Assembly (NCBI RefSeq): GCF_000220395.1
Contig: NW_004086853.1
Location: 1 to 24,856, forward strand
Length of the DNA stretch: 24,856 bases
Direction: 5' to 3'
Source of the DNA: Ichthyophthirius multifiliis
Lineage: Eukaryota; Ciliophora; Oligohymenophorea; Hymenostomatida
Below, one piece after another: positions 1-12,585 of this stretch. A program made the translations under genes and the position numbers. Positions within the stretch are counted from its first letter, which is position 1. Every line of letters starts with the position of its first letter. The notes under the pieces were generated by a model. It searched no databases, was not told the origin of the DNA, and saw only the letters and a list, made by a program, of their open reading frames with translations.

Positions 1-104
1 ACCCCAACCCCAACCCCAACCCCAACCCCAACCCCAACCCCAACCCCAACCCCAACCCCAACCCCAACCCCAACCCCAACCCCAACCCCAACCCCAACCC
101 CAAA
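1..104. repeat. Macronuclear telomere, (CCCCAA)n
   Basis: About 17 perfect tandem CCCCAA units start at the first base, so the window begins at a physical chromosome end written C-strand first. This is the repeat of Tetrahymena, Ichthyophthirius and related oligohymenophorean ciliates. The array ends in a short degenerate stretch (positions 105-121, a few C-runs) and then becomes pure AT-rich sequence. Confidence 0.98.
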
Positions 105-121
105 AAACAACCCAAACCCCT

Positions 122-260
122 CAAAAAAAATGTAGTAAAAATAACCATAAACACAACCTAAATATATCATAATTAATATTTGTAAATATATTATTTTATT
201 TTTTGATAATTTTTCATTTTCATGTTATTTTTATTTTTTAGTTTTTATTATATTTATTAA

Positions 261-313
<53 letters not shown>

Positions 314-1295
314 TTTTAATATTTTAAATATTATAAATATTATTACTATATTTATATATAATATTTTTTAATAAAATTTTCTTTATTTTTACTAATTTTT
401 TTTTTTTATTTTTTTTTTATATAATTTGAATTTATATTTTTTTTATTTTTATTTTCTTTTAATTATACAAATATACCTTATATTTATGATTTTATTTTTA
501 TATCTAATAAAAAAGGTTTAATATTTTATTTTATTATTATATTTTATATTTATTTTTGTTTAATATTTTTTAATTACTAAAATTATATTTATATTAATTT
601 TTTTTCAATAAAACAAACAGAATTAATGATTTAACATAAAATAAGATTAATAATTATTAAAATCATATCATTTATTTAACAAATATCAATAAATAACATT
701 TTATACTTATAAATATTTATTTTATTATTATAAATTTTAGTAATTAAAATAAAGAAAATATAAATTAATTAATATATATTTTTTTATTACTATTTAACTA
801 TTTATTATGATTTTAAATTAAAAAATATTAAATATATATTAGATTTATTATATATTTATATATTATAAAATTTTAATAATTTTATTTAATTAATTTTATT
901 GATAATATTTATTATATTATTTATATATTAATAATATATAAAAAATATTTAATTATTCAATATAATTATTTATAATCTTTTTTGTATTTGATATTTAATA
1001 TAAATAAAAATTTTTGTAAATATATTATAGTTTAAATTATCTTGTTTCTATAATAATTTAATGTTTGAATTTTTATAATAATAATTTATTATTTTATCAA
1101 AAAATATAATTTTTTATAATTATATAATAAATAATATAATTATTTATATTTTTATATATTTTATTTATAATGTTTTTTTAAGTTTTTATATATAATTTTT
1201 ACTTTTAATTTAAAAATAATAATATAATTTTGTATAAAATACAAGATTTTCGTTTTTTATTTAAAAAAATAAATATATTCTTAATTATTATTTAT
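122..1295. other. Subtelomeric gene-free AT-rich region
   Basis: No coding stretch is convincing on either strand with the ciliate code. The sequence is mostly runs of A and T with almost no G or C. The only structured element is an ATT trinucleotide array near 261-311. No recognisable shared subtelomeric repeat can be identified from a single end. Confidence 0.7.
261..311. repeat. (ATT)n microsatellite
   Basis: About 17 uninterrupted ATT units lie in the subtelomeric spacer. They sit outside any gene model. Confidence 0.9.
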
Positions 1296-4239
1296 TCATA
1301 TTTATTTTATTTTTTTTGATTTTAACATTAATTATCTTTAATCTTAATTATTTCCTTCCTTTTAAAATTATTAAATCCCACTTAAATGTGTACTATTTGC
1401 TAAATTATTATTTTTTTCAATCATATTTTTATAATGTTATCTTGTTTATTTTCTAAATAATATATATTATAACAAAATTTTAATATTTAAAAATATACCT
1501 GACTTAAGAAATTTATTTATCAACCTATTAAATTAAAATATGAGATGGAACTGAGGGCTTTGCATCTAGTTTTGGGTTTTTTAATTAATTTTATTATTTT
1601 TATTTTTTCTATATCATATTTTAGGTTTCCATAATCAATTACCTTATTAATTAATCAGTTTAAAAATGAAAATTTTACATGTTAACTTATTTATTGTTAT
1701 TTTAAATGTTTTATTATTAATTATATTATTACTATTAATTCTAATATTATGAACCCTTATTTTCAATGATTTATCTTCTTAAATTTAAAAATTCTATTTT
1801 TTTAAGACGGTCAATAATATTTTAATCGTTTTCATTTTTTTCAGTTAATTTATTTTATGCTAATTTTACTAATTCTTATTTGTATTCTTTATTTTATTAA
1901 ACTTTTTCTTTTACATTAATCTAACTAGAATGAAGAAAGGCTTAATTTTAAACTTTTAAATTTAATTAAAACCTATTTACCATTTAAAAACAATCCTTAG
2001 ATGATTATGAATCAAAAGATTTTTATATTTTTAAATTATTCAGGAACATTTTTTTAATATTTATTATATTTATTAATGTTTATAATTCAAATTTATTTGC
2101 TTTTTCCTTTTTCTATTCATATTCTATAGTTTTTATTAATTCTTCGAAATTATTCATTGAATTTAGATTTTATAAATTTTTTTTAACTAATTATTACGTA
2201 AAATTATCCAAATTATATAAACTTTGATGACTTTTTTATTTCTCATCTTTTTTTTTAGAAAAATCAAATTCTTCTTTTTGAATATTTACTTAAGAAAAAT
2301 TAATAGAAGATTTATTAAAATTATTCTTTCTTAATTTACTCTTCACAAAAAATTACAATCGAGGTGAATTGTTTTACCTTTTAGATTAATTCATTAATTT
2401 TTTTTTGGTATAAAGACTATTATCTGAATTATTAACTTTCTTGTTTTTTATATAAAGACTTTCATTCTTATTAGATAATAAAAAAGTATTAATACATTAA
2501 CTTTCTGACCTATTCTTTTAATTTAATATATAATTATTTGTTTGCAACAATTCATTATTTTATTCTTTTTTTTTTTTCCTTCAGTATATAATAAAGTATT
2601 TTATTCTGTCTTATATTCTTGTGTATTTGTAAAAGAATGATTTTGATGAATTTCTGGTTTTTCCATTTTTATTATACATTTAGAACTATTAAATAATTAA
2701 AAATTATATTTCGAATAGAAAAATTCATTAATGAAATTATTTTGGGTACAGATTTAAAAATCTTCATTTTTATTATTATCTATTACATGTTGTTGTAAAC
2801 TCTTTCTTTCATTGATAAAAAATTTCATTAAAATTTAATTTATTTCACCTGTTTCTTAAATTAGCACATTATACTATATTTATTTTTTTTTTTTAAAAAA
2901 ATCTATTTACTTTTTCCAATATTTATTTTTAAATAGTTAATATTTTTTTCTTGATTTCTTAATTATCTTTTATAAATAATTAAATAAGCCACTCCATTAA
3001 ATTAATAGTTTCGTTTAAACGAGAAATATTAAATTCTTGCTCATAAATAATACACATTAAATTTAAAAGCATTATTGCTTTTTATATCTTTTTTTTAATT
3101 AGTAAAAAATAATATTAATACAATTCTTTTACTTTATCTTTTAATAAAAATTCAACTTTTTTATTTTTTGTTAATCTTATTATTTTTAAGATTATTATCT
3201 TTTTATTTATAATAATATTTGTTTTTATATTGATTAAAAAGCTTATTCAGCATATTTTAAAGAAAAATGAAAATTTTCAAATTCAACATATTTTTTAGTT
3301 GTTTATATAAATAGTTCAAAGATATAACTTTAAAATTATATATTCTTTTATTTAAATTAATTTATAATATTTTTTTATTCATACTTTAATAAGTTTAAAC
3401 TCTTAGTTATTAATAAAATTTATAGCGAAATTCGAAAAATATATAGAATTTTTAATATCATTATTACTATTTTTTTTAATATAAATTTATTATAAATATA
3501 ATTTATATATTTTTACATTTTATAATACACAGACCAATTATTGCAAAGTAGAATAACAAACTTCAAATATTCTTCAAAATAAAACATATCTTAAATAAAA
3601 TTAAATATAATTTTTATTTAAATAAATTATTTTTTTACATTTTTTATCAGAAAGTATGTTTTTTACTTATTTTTTAATATTTTATTTATTAACTTCATCA
3701 AAATCAATGGTATTTTGTTTATTTTAACCTGAACAGCAATCAGAAAAAGTAAAAGGAACTGATTAATTTTTTTTCAGTATTTATTAATCGTTTTAATTTT
3801 CTTCAAACTAATTATTCTTTCCTTAATTTTAAATTTAGTTTAAATTATTATAATAATCATTTAAAATAATTGATATTTTAACTAATATTTTATAAAAATT
3901 TGTTTTTCCTAATATTTAATTCTAATTTAAATATCTCTCAAGTATTTTAAAACCAGAATAAATAAACCTTCTTCCTAATTTTAAAAATGAATCATTTTCA
4001 ACTTCGATTTATAAAACTTTTTAATTATTCAAAAATTTTTCAATCCTACAGAATGCTTTTCTATATTATTTCTTTATATATATTTTTAATTGAAAATGTT
4101 TTTTTTATTTAAAAAAAACGGATTTTATTAGTTATTTTGTTTCTTTAGAATAATATTCTATTTAGAAGTTTTTTTGTCTTTAAGAATTGCGATTTTAATT
4201 TGTAAGGGTACATAATAAGTTATAGTTAGCATTTAACAT
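1296..4239 (-). CDS. Unknown Q-rich protein, six exons, two frame breaks
   Basis: The gene is readable only with TAA/TAG as Gln. The ATG is at 4239 and the TGA at 1296-1298. Five introns restore one continuous protein: 3590-3638, 3467-3516, 3345-3384, 2874-2910 and 1453-1498, all GT..AG on the minus strand. Two further places need one extra base each: a 12-A run (T-run 2566-2577 on plus) and somewhere in about 3141-3245. With both corrected the CDS is a multiple of three, about 907 residues. The N-terminal half is helical, with segments such as FFEEYLKFVILLCNNWSVYY-like text near 3540-3580 and KYAEQAFQSIQKQ near 3250, which recall TPR-type helices. The C-terminal third is charged, Gln/Asn-rich and low-complexity. 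I do not recognise the family and there is no catalytic motif. It lies tail-out toward the telomere and runs in the same direction as the hydrolase upstream of it. Confidence 0.65.
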
Positions 4240-4484
4240 TATTTATTTAATATGTATGATTTTTTATATAATTTGATACTAAAAGATATTGAGTTTATTA
4301 ATTAAGTAAATATTAATTAATAAAAATTATTGATTATTTTTTTAATTATTAAAAAATAAAATAAAAAATTAAATAGATAATTAATATAAAATTTTAAAAA
4401 ATATAAAATAAAATTAAAAAAAATAAGTATTTTATAAAGTATTTTAATTTGGTATATATATAAAAAAAAACAAAAATAAAAAAA

Positions 4485-4527
<43 letters not shown>

Positions 4528-4588
4528 TATATATATATATATATTTTATTTTTATTTATTTTAATTTTTTATACCTTAATTCAATGTT
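4240..4588. other. Intergenic spacer with TA microsatellite
   Basis: This spacer lies between two minus-strand genes, downstream of the hydrolase stop and upstream of the Q-rich gene start. It holds a (TA)n tract at about 4490-4550 interrupted by short T runs. I see no gene, tRNA or recognisable promoter motif. Confidence 0.7.
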
Positions 4589-6072
4589 TCAAATAAATTT
4601 TGAATATTTTAAATGACTTAGATAGGTTTCAATTTCTTATTATGAAAATTATCCATTATGCCCACATTATAAACATAAAATATCTCCTATAATTCTATTG
4701 TATTTTATTTCTTCTTAAAAGTTTTAATGTTTTATTTCACTATTTGCTATAGTTTCTTTATATTTTTTATTCAAATATTTTTTTATAATTTAGAAATTAT
4801 TTCTAATTAATTACAAATCTTATATTATCTTCGAAATATTCATAAAAAAAAAATGCAAATATAAATAATACATTATTAAAAATTTCGAGATTATTTTCTT
4901 ATTCAAATCTTTATACTTGTATCAAATTTTTTATTTTTTAATTAAACTCCTTGAGTTTTTCCTTTTTTATATAAAAAATAAATTATAATCAAAACATATT
5001 ATATAATTTTACTTACAATAGTATATTTTTTATTACTTTTGTAATCTTATTTTTTTTTTTCAAAGGTACATTGCAACCCCAGATTTACAAATTTAAAATA
5101 AATAGCTTTTATAAAAAATAATATTATTTTCATTATTTATACACATATATATTTAAAATACTTAAAGAACAGTATATTAATTAGCCCAATTTTTCAAAAA
5201 CACGTCAAATAAGGTCAGACCTCCTGAATCCAAAAAAATAAGAATATTAAAAATTTAAACAATGAATTCTTAGAATTACTTATTTCTTTTATATTTATCT
5301 GGAATATTATTAAAATAACTTGAATTTAAGTTATTAATATATAGAATATTAGAATTATCATCTTCTTAATCTTGAATTAAAATTCCATTTTCCATAATAG
5401 AATTTGTTTGCATTTAACTTTTTTTTTATTCTTTCATTTCTTTTTCTTCAAATTAAATAATATTTTTTTTATCGTAAACATCAATTATTGAAATAACTGT
5501 AATAAAAATATTAACCAAAGACTTATGAAGCTCCTTGTATTATTTAATCGAAAAAAACTATTAAATAGCTTCATCTAAATTAAACATTTTATTATTTTTT
5601 TAAACAACTTATTTAATAATTCCATTTTTCAAAGAAGCCATATAAGGAATAATATTATCATTTACATCATAAGTAATTATTTTATAACAATTGCTATCTG
5701 AATAATTTTTTGGTGACCAAATATCCAAATCTTTAGCCAAAATTTTTATTAAAAATTTAGTCCATTTAGCAAATCCAAAATATGCAATATCAGAAATACA
5801 TGAAAAAGTACGGTCAGCACATAAAAAATCTAGTTTTACTTTTTAAGCTAAATAACAAGAAATCATACCGCCTAGACTTTGCCCGTGTGTACCTATTTTA
5901 TTTAGTTTTTCTTCTTCTCTAAGGTATTTTATTATTATTTCTCCATCTGAAAATATATCTTTTGGGTTTGGATTTCCTTATGAAAAACCATATCCACGGT
6001 AATTCCAAAGCATTAAATTCATTCCTTTTTAAGTATAAAATTCTATCCATTAACTCTTTATATATATTAATG

Positions 6073-6120
<48 letters not shown>

Positions 6121-7140
6121 AATATATGTATTTAAATTTAGATTTTTACATCGAAATATAAAGTCTCGTAATATCCTGCGTTTGGATTACAATATAATAT
6201 AGTTGGATTACATTAATTATTTTAGCTGTTTTCTATATCTTATTTATCACCATATATTAGCATACTTTGTTATTTTATATTTATAAATAAATAAAAAATT
6301 TACCAATCAATTAATTTATTATCTTTTGATTTCAAATTTATTTATTTTATTTTAAATTATATTTCTAATTAAGCTTTCATCTTTATATTTTTTGTTATAA
6401 AATAATTCATATATTTATAAATTACTAAATTTAACGAAGAATAAGCAGAAATATTAAATCTATTTAAAATTAAAGTAAAATAACTAGGACTTTTAATAAA
6501 TTCGTCTATTTAATACTTATATTTTAATAATTTTTTTTTTATCTAATGTAAAAAAATACTTATATATTATTAATTTGATCAATTATTTATTTTCCTAATG
6601 ATATATCTTAAAACAAAGAGTTTTCTCCTAAAAAAATATAAATATTTATCTCTTATAATTTACATAAATTATTAACTTAACAAAAATATTTATAATAATA
6701 AAGATGGTTATTATATAAGATTATACATATTAAATTTGTTTAATGCTTAATTATTAGAATGTATAAAAGTTTTTTTTAATAACTCCTATACTTTTTAAAT
6801 ATTTCTAAAAAATTTTAATTAGACTTTATTTAAAGTAAATTTTTAATTCATTTTATTATAAACTTATAATTAATTATTAATAAAATCATAGACTTAATAT
6901 ATATCGGATTGTTTAATATCTTGCATTTAAATAACATTATCATCAACTATAAATTATATTATATCCTTTAGTATATTTAATTTTTGATAAAATAATTTTC
7001 CAAAATACTTATTAAAATAAATTTCATTTTAAGCTTTAAATATTTTAAATGAACCAGGAAATAATAAAATTCTAATTACTATCTTAATACATAAAAATAA
7101 AGATATTAAAATAATCTTTTAAATTTAATTTTTGTTATTT
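4589..7140 (-). CDS. Alpha/beta hydrolase (serine hydrolase) with N-terminal hydrophobic segment
   Basis: Predicted serine hydrolase of the ABHD/BEM46 type; the substrate is unknown, perhaps a lipid. The core reads in order: oxyanion-side strand ILYCNPNAGYYE (about 6165-6200), NYRGYGFSQGNP (about 5970-6005), nucleophile elbow GTHGQSLGGM with Ser at 5876-5878, acid strand TYDVNDNIIPY (about 5650-5670) and catalytic His in CGHNG (His codon 4658-4660), then TGA at 4589-4591. Clear introns are 4962-5012, 5106-5161, 6056-6149 (containing a TA array) and 6265-6303. Between the Asp and the His there is a long charged insert, far larger than in a minimal hydrolase fold. Upstream of the core, reading frames continue to about 7140 and include a hydrophobic helix (IILISLFLCIKIVIRILLFP, about 7070-7130), so membrane attachment is likely. 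The 5' end is unresolved: no in-frame ATG was found, and a splice or frame break near 6590-6690 is unclear. The start given is approximate. Confidence 0.8.
6075..6115. repeat. (TA)n microsatellite in hydrolase intron
   Basis: A run of about 20 TA dinucleotides lies inside the 94-bp intron 6056-6149. It explains why that intron is longer than its neighbours. Confidence 0.85.
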
Positions 7141-7528
7141 ATTTAAAAAAATTTTAAATATATATATTTGTATTCTTTTTTTTACTGATAAAGATATAAT
7201 AAAATTAAAAACTAAATTTAAAACAAAAAATATTATAGATATGGCAGTCGATAAAAGTATAAAAGCTATTATTAATTTCACTATTTAAGATTATAAGAAC
7301 GATTAATTCATATTTAAAATGCAAGTATAATTATTGATAATATATTATTATTTTATTTTTATTTTTTATAAAAATAAACTAAAATTACATATAATTAGTT
7401 AATATTATTTATTATATAAAATAAAATTCATAAAATACTTAATTTACATTTTTATATATAATATTTTATATCTTTTTGTAGATCTTTAATTTTTTTGAAT
7501 TTTAAAAAAAAATTAATTTTTATAAAAA
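7141..7528. other. Divergent promoter region, hydrolase / kinesin
   Basis: This is the spacer between the minus-strand hydrolase and the plus-strand kinesin, so it should carry both promoters. I see no recognisable box in the AT-rich background. A short ATG-initiated stretch at 7241-7324 is open for 28 codons, but it cannot be spliced in phase to the kinesin. In the kinesin frame a TGA lies at about 7496, which supports starting the kinesin at 7529. Confidence 0.5.
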
Positions 7529-9405
7529 ATGTATAATAATGTAGAAAATATAAAAGTTTTAATTAAAATTCGAAGTGATGAAAAAAATGATAATGGCAAA
7601 TAAGTAAATAAAAATATATAAAATTTTTAGTATAATATAATTTAGGAATAATAAATATAAATTTAATAAAATCAAATATCATTTAAAAAACAAAATAATT
7701 AATAAAACTATAATAATTTTTCATTTGAATTTGATTAAATCATAAATTTAATAAGCTAGAAAGATTTTTATAATTAATACATAAAATAAACCATTGATTA
7801 ATTGTATATATAATAAAAAAAATAAAAATAAAAATAAAAATAAAAATAAAAAAAAAAATAGTATTGAAGGTTTTAGTAATACAATAATATTATATGGTTC
7901 ACGTTAATCGGGAAAAACATACACTATTTTAGGCGATTCTTAATCTTTAAGTAATTTAATTGATTAAACTTCCTATTCTGAAAATGATGGTATTATTTAA
8001 AGATGTATTTATGAAATAATTGAAAATTTAAAATAAAAAAATATAAATTATTAATTATAATTAAGTTATTTAGAATTATATAATGAAGAAGTAATTGATT
8101 TACTAACAAATTTAAAAAATTTAAAAATAAAATATTATCCTAAGCTAGGAATAACTATATAAAATATGAAAGAATAATAAATAAATTCAGCAAACGAAAT
8201 ATTTAAATACATAAAAGAAGGTTAAACCAATAAAAAGAATTCTATGTATTAAGGGCACAATATTTTAATTATAAAATTAATAATAAATCCTTAAACAGAA
8301 AATGTAAAAATCTGCAAATTATAAATTATTGAAATTGCAAATTAAGAAAAATCAACATAATAAAGCAGTATAGAAAAATAAAATTTAGGAATTTTAGAAC
8401 TATCAAATTACGTTAATGAATTATTTGAATTATAATAAAATCCAACTTAAAAATAATAGGTGATTTTTTAAAAAAATAAAAATAAAAAAAATAGGTTTCT
8501 TTTAGAAATTCTAAATTAACTAAAATTTTGTAAGAAAGTTTGTTTGGAAATTTGTAGACTCTTTTAATATGTACAATAAGATAAAATAATAAAGATATAG
8601 ATGAAACGTTAGAAACTTTAAGATTTGCTGAAAAAATAAAATAATTAAAAAGCCCTAAAGTTTAATTAGAAAATTATTTATATAAATATAAATATGAAAA
8701 ACTTAAAAAAAAATCAAAAGCAAAATTAAATTAATTAGAAAAATCAAATAAGGAATATGAACAATTATTAAGTAAACTTTAACTTTAATATTTATTAAAT
8801 AGAACAGAATAATCAGATGAAGCATTAAAATGTTTTATTTTTGTTTTTATTTTTATTTTATTTAAATTTTTTGAAAAAAAAAGATTTAGTAAAGGAGGAA
8901 GAAGCAATATGTTAAAATTAATAATGTTAAAAAAATCTTTAAGTTTTAGAATTTCTGAAATCGGTTTTATAAGTAAATGAAAATTTATAAAAAGAATAAT
9001 TTGAAAAAAATTCTGAGAATGAGAAATTTCAAGATTTTAGCACAGACGAAAAATATATTCAATATTAATAATATTTAATCTAAACTTTTGAATAAGAAAG
9101 TCTAGATAATTCAAAAGATCATAAAAACATAATCGATAAAATATAAGATATGATGTAAAAAATGAAAAATGAAGAATAATTAACATTATATATACAATAA
9201 AAAGATAATCTAATTGGTTATTCTTAAAACTATTTAATATAAACTGATGAAAACTCTAAGATATAGTAAATAAATAGTTTAAATATCTTTCTTTTTATTA
9301 TTTTAATAGATTTGATAAAATAATTTTAAATCTTAATTAGATAAAATTGAGATTAAGATAAAGGTAATAAATAAAAATGACATACAAAAAAAAATTGTTA
9401 GAAAG
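7529..9405 (+). CDS. Divergent kinesin-like motor protein
   Basis: N-terminal kinesin motor followed by a coiled-coil stalk. The start reads VENIKVLIKIRS, matching the first motor strand, and the upstream in-frame TGA fixes the ATG. Introns: 7604-7630 (27 bp), 7804-7861 (TAAAA repeats), 8460-8494, 8832-8883 and 9266-9309; all are in phase with no frame break. Motor landmarks: FSFEFDQI, then P-loop YGSRQSGKTYT (7896-7919) in place of the usual GQTGSGKT, ELYNEEVIDLL, then FRNSKLTKILQESLFGN (about 8501-8551) and ETLETLRFAEKIKQLK (about 8606-8652). Two hallmark motifs are degraded. At the switch I site (NxxSSRSH) the text is NSMYQGH (8238-8258). At the switch II site (DLAGSE) it is EIANQE (about 8331-8348). 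This suggests a nucleotide-binding but weakly or non-hydrolysing motor; that is inference. About 300 residues of Gln/Glu/Lys-rich coiled coil follow. The 3' end is unresolved: no TGA appears in frame soon after 9405. Confidence 0.85.
7804..7861 (+). repeat. TAAAA-type pentanucleotide repeat forming a kinesin intron
   Basis: After GTATATATAATA, the 58-bp intron is almost entirely AAAAT units ending in TAG. Removing it joins the motor strand before the P-loop in phase (IDQFIEGFSNTIILYG). Confidence 0.8.
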
Positions 9406-9903
9406 TTAATTATTTTTATTATTAAAAACAATAAAATAATCTATATATTTTATATATAAGAATAAATGTATTTATATAAATATTTATATAATTATTTTTT
9501 AAATAATAAATAAAATTATAATATTTTAATTATTTAATAAAATCATTTATATTTAAAATATTTAATTTAAAATTTAAAAATAAAATTAATTTTTATAAAA
9601 AAATATTAAATTTAAATAATATATTATGAATATTATATATTATATATTTTATAAAAATAATATATCTATCAATTATAAACTATTTATTTTTTAAATTTTT
9701 TTTATTTAAAAATATCTTTAAAATGATAAATATTTTATAAAATAGAATAACTATTATAAATATCACAATATCACTAATAAATATTATAAGACTAAAAATA
9801 TTATAATAATATATATTATTTATTTAATTTTTTAAATAATAATTAAATATAAAATATAAATTATACACTTAAATACAAACGTAAATTAAATAATAATATT
9901 TAA
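9406..9903. other. Intergenic AT-rich spacer, possible kinesin 3' end
   Basis: There is no convincing coding sequence. The kinesin's real stop codon should lie at the left edge but could not be placed, because TGA is rare in this sequence. No RNA gene or repeat of note is present. Confidence 0.5.
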
Positions 9904-10675
9904 ATGTATTCAATTTTAAATTACGAAAGCAATATATCTTAATTTTTATCATTAGTATTTGACTTATATTAGAATTGCTCGGTTAATTTAGAATAAAAAG
10001 AAATTCTAAAAGGTTTTTATATAATAAAAATTTAGTATAATTATTAAATAGATATGATTATAAATAGAAATGAAAGGCTTCTTAGTTTATTAATAAGTTA
10101 CTTAATAATGCATAAAAATATAAATATATTAATAGAATAAATAATTTTATTAATAGGTATATTTATTTAATTTATTATTTTATAAAAAATTATCTCAATA
10201 ATTTAAAGAACAAGAAACATAAATATTAAGTTCGGAATTTCAAAATTCAAAATAATAAAATGATACCTTTGAATTAAATACAACAAAAGAAAGTTCTCCT
10301 GAAAAACAATAAAAAAACTTTAATTTTTAAAATAACTTTTCTATAAAAAATCAATTATTTGTTGTTTAGCATTTTATAGATGAAGATGTATAATTGAAAA
10401 ATATTTTGTTTTTGTTTTTTAATTACAAAAAAAGAGTTCATCACCTTTAGGATAATATTTAAATGAAAATAAAAAAAAACGATTTAGACTAAGAAAAAAT
10501 ACTGATATTTTAAAACCATATAAATATGGAAATAATTACCAAGTAAATTAATATACATATTAAAAATATAAAAAAAAAGGAAGAATCAACATCTCCATTA
10601 GGAACATTTTTAAATGAAAAAAAAAAACTATAAAAAAGAAGTACAAAAGAAGATAAATAAATTTATTAAAAATGA
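9904..10675 (+). CDS. Small unknown protein with duplicated SPLG..LNE motif
   Basis: The ATG is at 9904 and the TGA at 10673-10675. Three introns (10157-10208, 10408-10436, 10543-10579) give an unbroken 217-residue protein under the ciliate code. The N-terminal half is hydrophobic to amphipathic (NISQFLSLVFDLYQNCSV near the start; LLSLLISYLIMHKNIN in the middle). The C-terminal half is polar, with phosphorylation-type TSPLG/SSPLG sequences. A motif of the form SSPLGQYLNENKKK recurs as TSPLGTFLNEKKK about 40 residues later. The two copies sit in separate exons, which suggests internal duplication. I do not recognise a family. It is transcribed in the same direction as the kinesin upstream and the lyase downstream. 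The second intron's acceptor was chosen to keep phase. Confidence 0.6.
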
Positions 10676-11585
10676 TAGAATAATATAATAAATAAAAAAA
10701 AAAAAATTTATAAATTTTTATATTATACATCATATAATTTTATAAATAAATTTAACAAAAAAAATAAAAATAATATATATGAATATATATATATATATAT
10801 TTATTTTTATATATATTTATATATATTTTATATTTATAATCATATTATTTTTTTTATTTTTTTTTTTTTAAAACATAATTATTATTATTATTTTTTTTAT
10901 TATTTTTTTTTAATTATAATTTATTTTTTGTATTTAACTTTTAATTTTTTTTATATATATTTATTGGATAACATATAACTATATTTATCTATATTTTTTT
11001 AATTATATGTTTATATTTATTTAAATTATTAATAAAACAATGTATAATATTTTTATTTTTCATATATATATATTATTTGATACAATTTTTTTTTTATAAT
11101 AAAGAAGTAAATTTAATGCAATATTTTAAAAAACTCAATCAATATTAAGTATAAAATTTTGATTTTATATTTAATTAGTAATTTCATTTATTTATTTTTA
11201 TCTGTTTTTTATATTTTTTACAGGCCTATAATATTTATAATATTTTTCTTAAATTCATTTAAATAAGATAATAAGATATATTATATAAATTATATGTGTA
11301 TTTTAGTATTTATTTTAAAAAATTTCTTTTACATTATAATTAATCATTCCTAATTATATTATAATTTTAAAAATATAAATATTTTAAAATTAATTTATAA
11401 TAACTTCTAAGGATAGTAAATAATAATCTTATTTTTTGTTCACTTATACTATTTTAAATATTTCATTTAAAAATATTAAATAATCTTTAGTAAAAAGTAA
11501 TTAAAAATATTTATTTTTAATTATTATAACTAAAATATAAATATATATCATATTTTAAAAAAATACCACTAAAAAAAAAAAATAT

Positions 11586-11625
<40 letters not shown>

Positions 11626-11739
11626 TAATAGTTTTCTATAAATATATTTATTTATTATAGAAAATTAATAAAAAGATATTTTTTATATTATTTTATTTTA
11701 TTTTTTATATTAATTAAATATTTATATTTTTATAAAATA
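10676..11739. other. Intergenic AT-rich spacer upstream of the lyase
   Basis: About 1 kb without a supportable gene. It holds short TA arrays near 10775-10800 and 11589-11620 and many T-runs. The lyase promoter should lie at its right end, but no motif is recognisable. Confidence 0.6.
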
Positions 11740-12525
11740 ATGGAAAATACAATTAAGTATTATTAAACATTTAAATATCAAATATTATTATCTAATTATC
11801 CTAAAATTTAAGAATATTTAAATAAGATAAAATCCTTTTCTATAAAACACAATTTTACTGAATTTGACATGCTTTTATTTATATTAGTTGGATTATTTTT
11901 AGTTTATAAAATATTCTAATTAATGTTAATAGCAATAAAATATATTTTTTATAATTAAAGGTATTCTTTTAAATCCTTAATTTTCTAATTTGCCTTTAAT
12001 AAAATTTCATTATCTAAAGAATATCTAGAAATAAAAAAAAAAAAAATTGAGAAACAAATTATGGAATCACTTGATAAAAATACAGACAAAAAATAATATA
12101 AACTACAATTAAAAGGAATGAAAATAGGAAGCCTTCAAAAAAGAAAAGAAGAATTTATTGAAAGAGATAAATCCTTTTCAAATTTAAGTAATGAATCAGG
12201 TTCAAAATTTTCTTTAGATGATGATTTTGAGAAAAATTTAAAAAACTTCGCTAGTAAAAAAAAATTAAAAAATTTAAAAATTAAAAAATTAGAGGAATTT
12301 TAATATCATAATCCTTTACATTATGATATTTTCCCGGCATCAAGATAAATGGAAGCCGAATTAATAAGTATGACATGTAATTTGTTTGGAAATGAAAATG
12401 CCTTTGGAATTGTAACTTAAGGAGAAACAGAAAGTATATTAATGTGTGTTTTATCTCATAGAAATTATGCGTTAAAATATAAAAATATAAAGAAACCTAA
12501 TATGTAAATTATAAATATATTTATT

Positions 12526-12585
<60 letters not shown>

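Noticed and set aside
1453-1498. Taking TGA 1417-1419 as the end of the first minus-strand gene
   Set aside because: That stop is reached only if the GTATAT..TTTAG segment is translated; splicing it as an intron moves the stop to 1296-1298 with protein-like sequence between.
4989-4991. TGA at 4989-4991 as the hydrolase stop
   Set aside because: It lies inside a spliceable intron (4962-5012); beyond it the frame leads to CGHNG, the expected catalytic histidine block.
7241-7324. ATG-initiated 28-codon stretch (MAVDKSIKAIINF..) followed by a GTA donor-like site, as a possible first kinesin exon
   Set aside because: No acceptor joins it to the motor in phase, and an in-frame TGA at about 7496 precedes the clear motor start at 7529.
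12118-12303. A 61-codon ORF beginning [12 protein letters not shown] as a separate gene
   Set aside because: It is in frame with the lyase and ends only at a TAA that is read as Gln before the HNPLHYDIF block.
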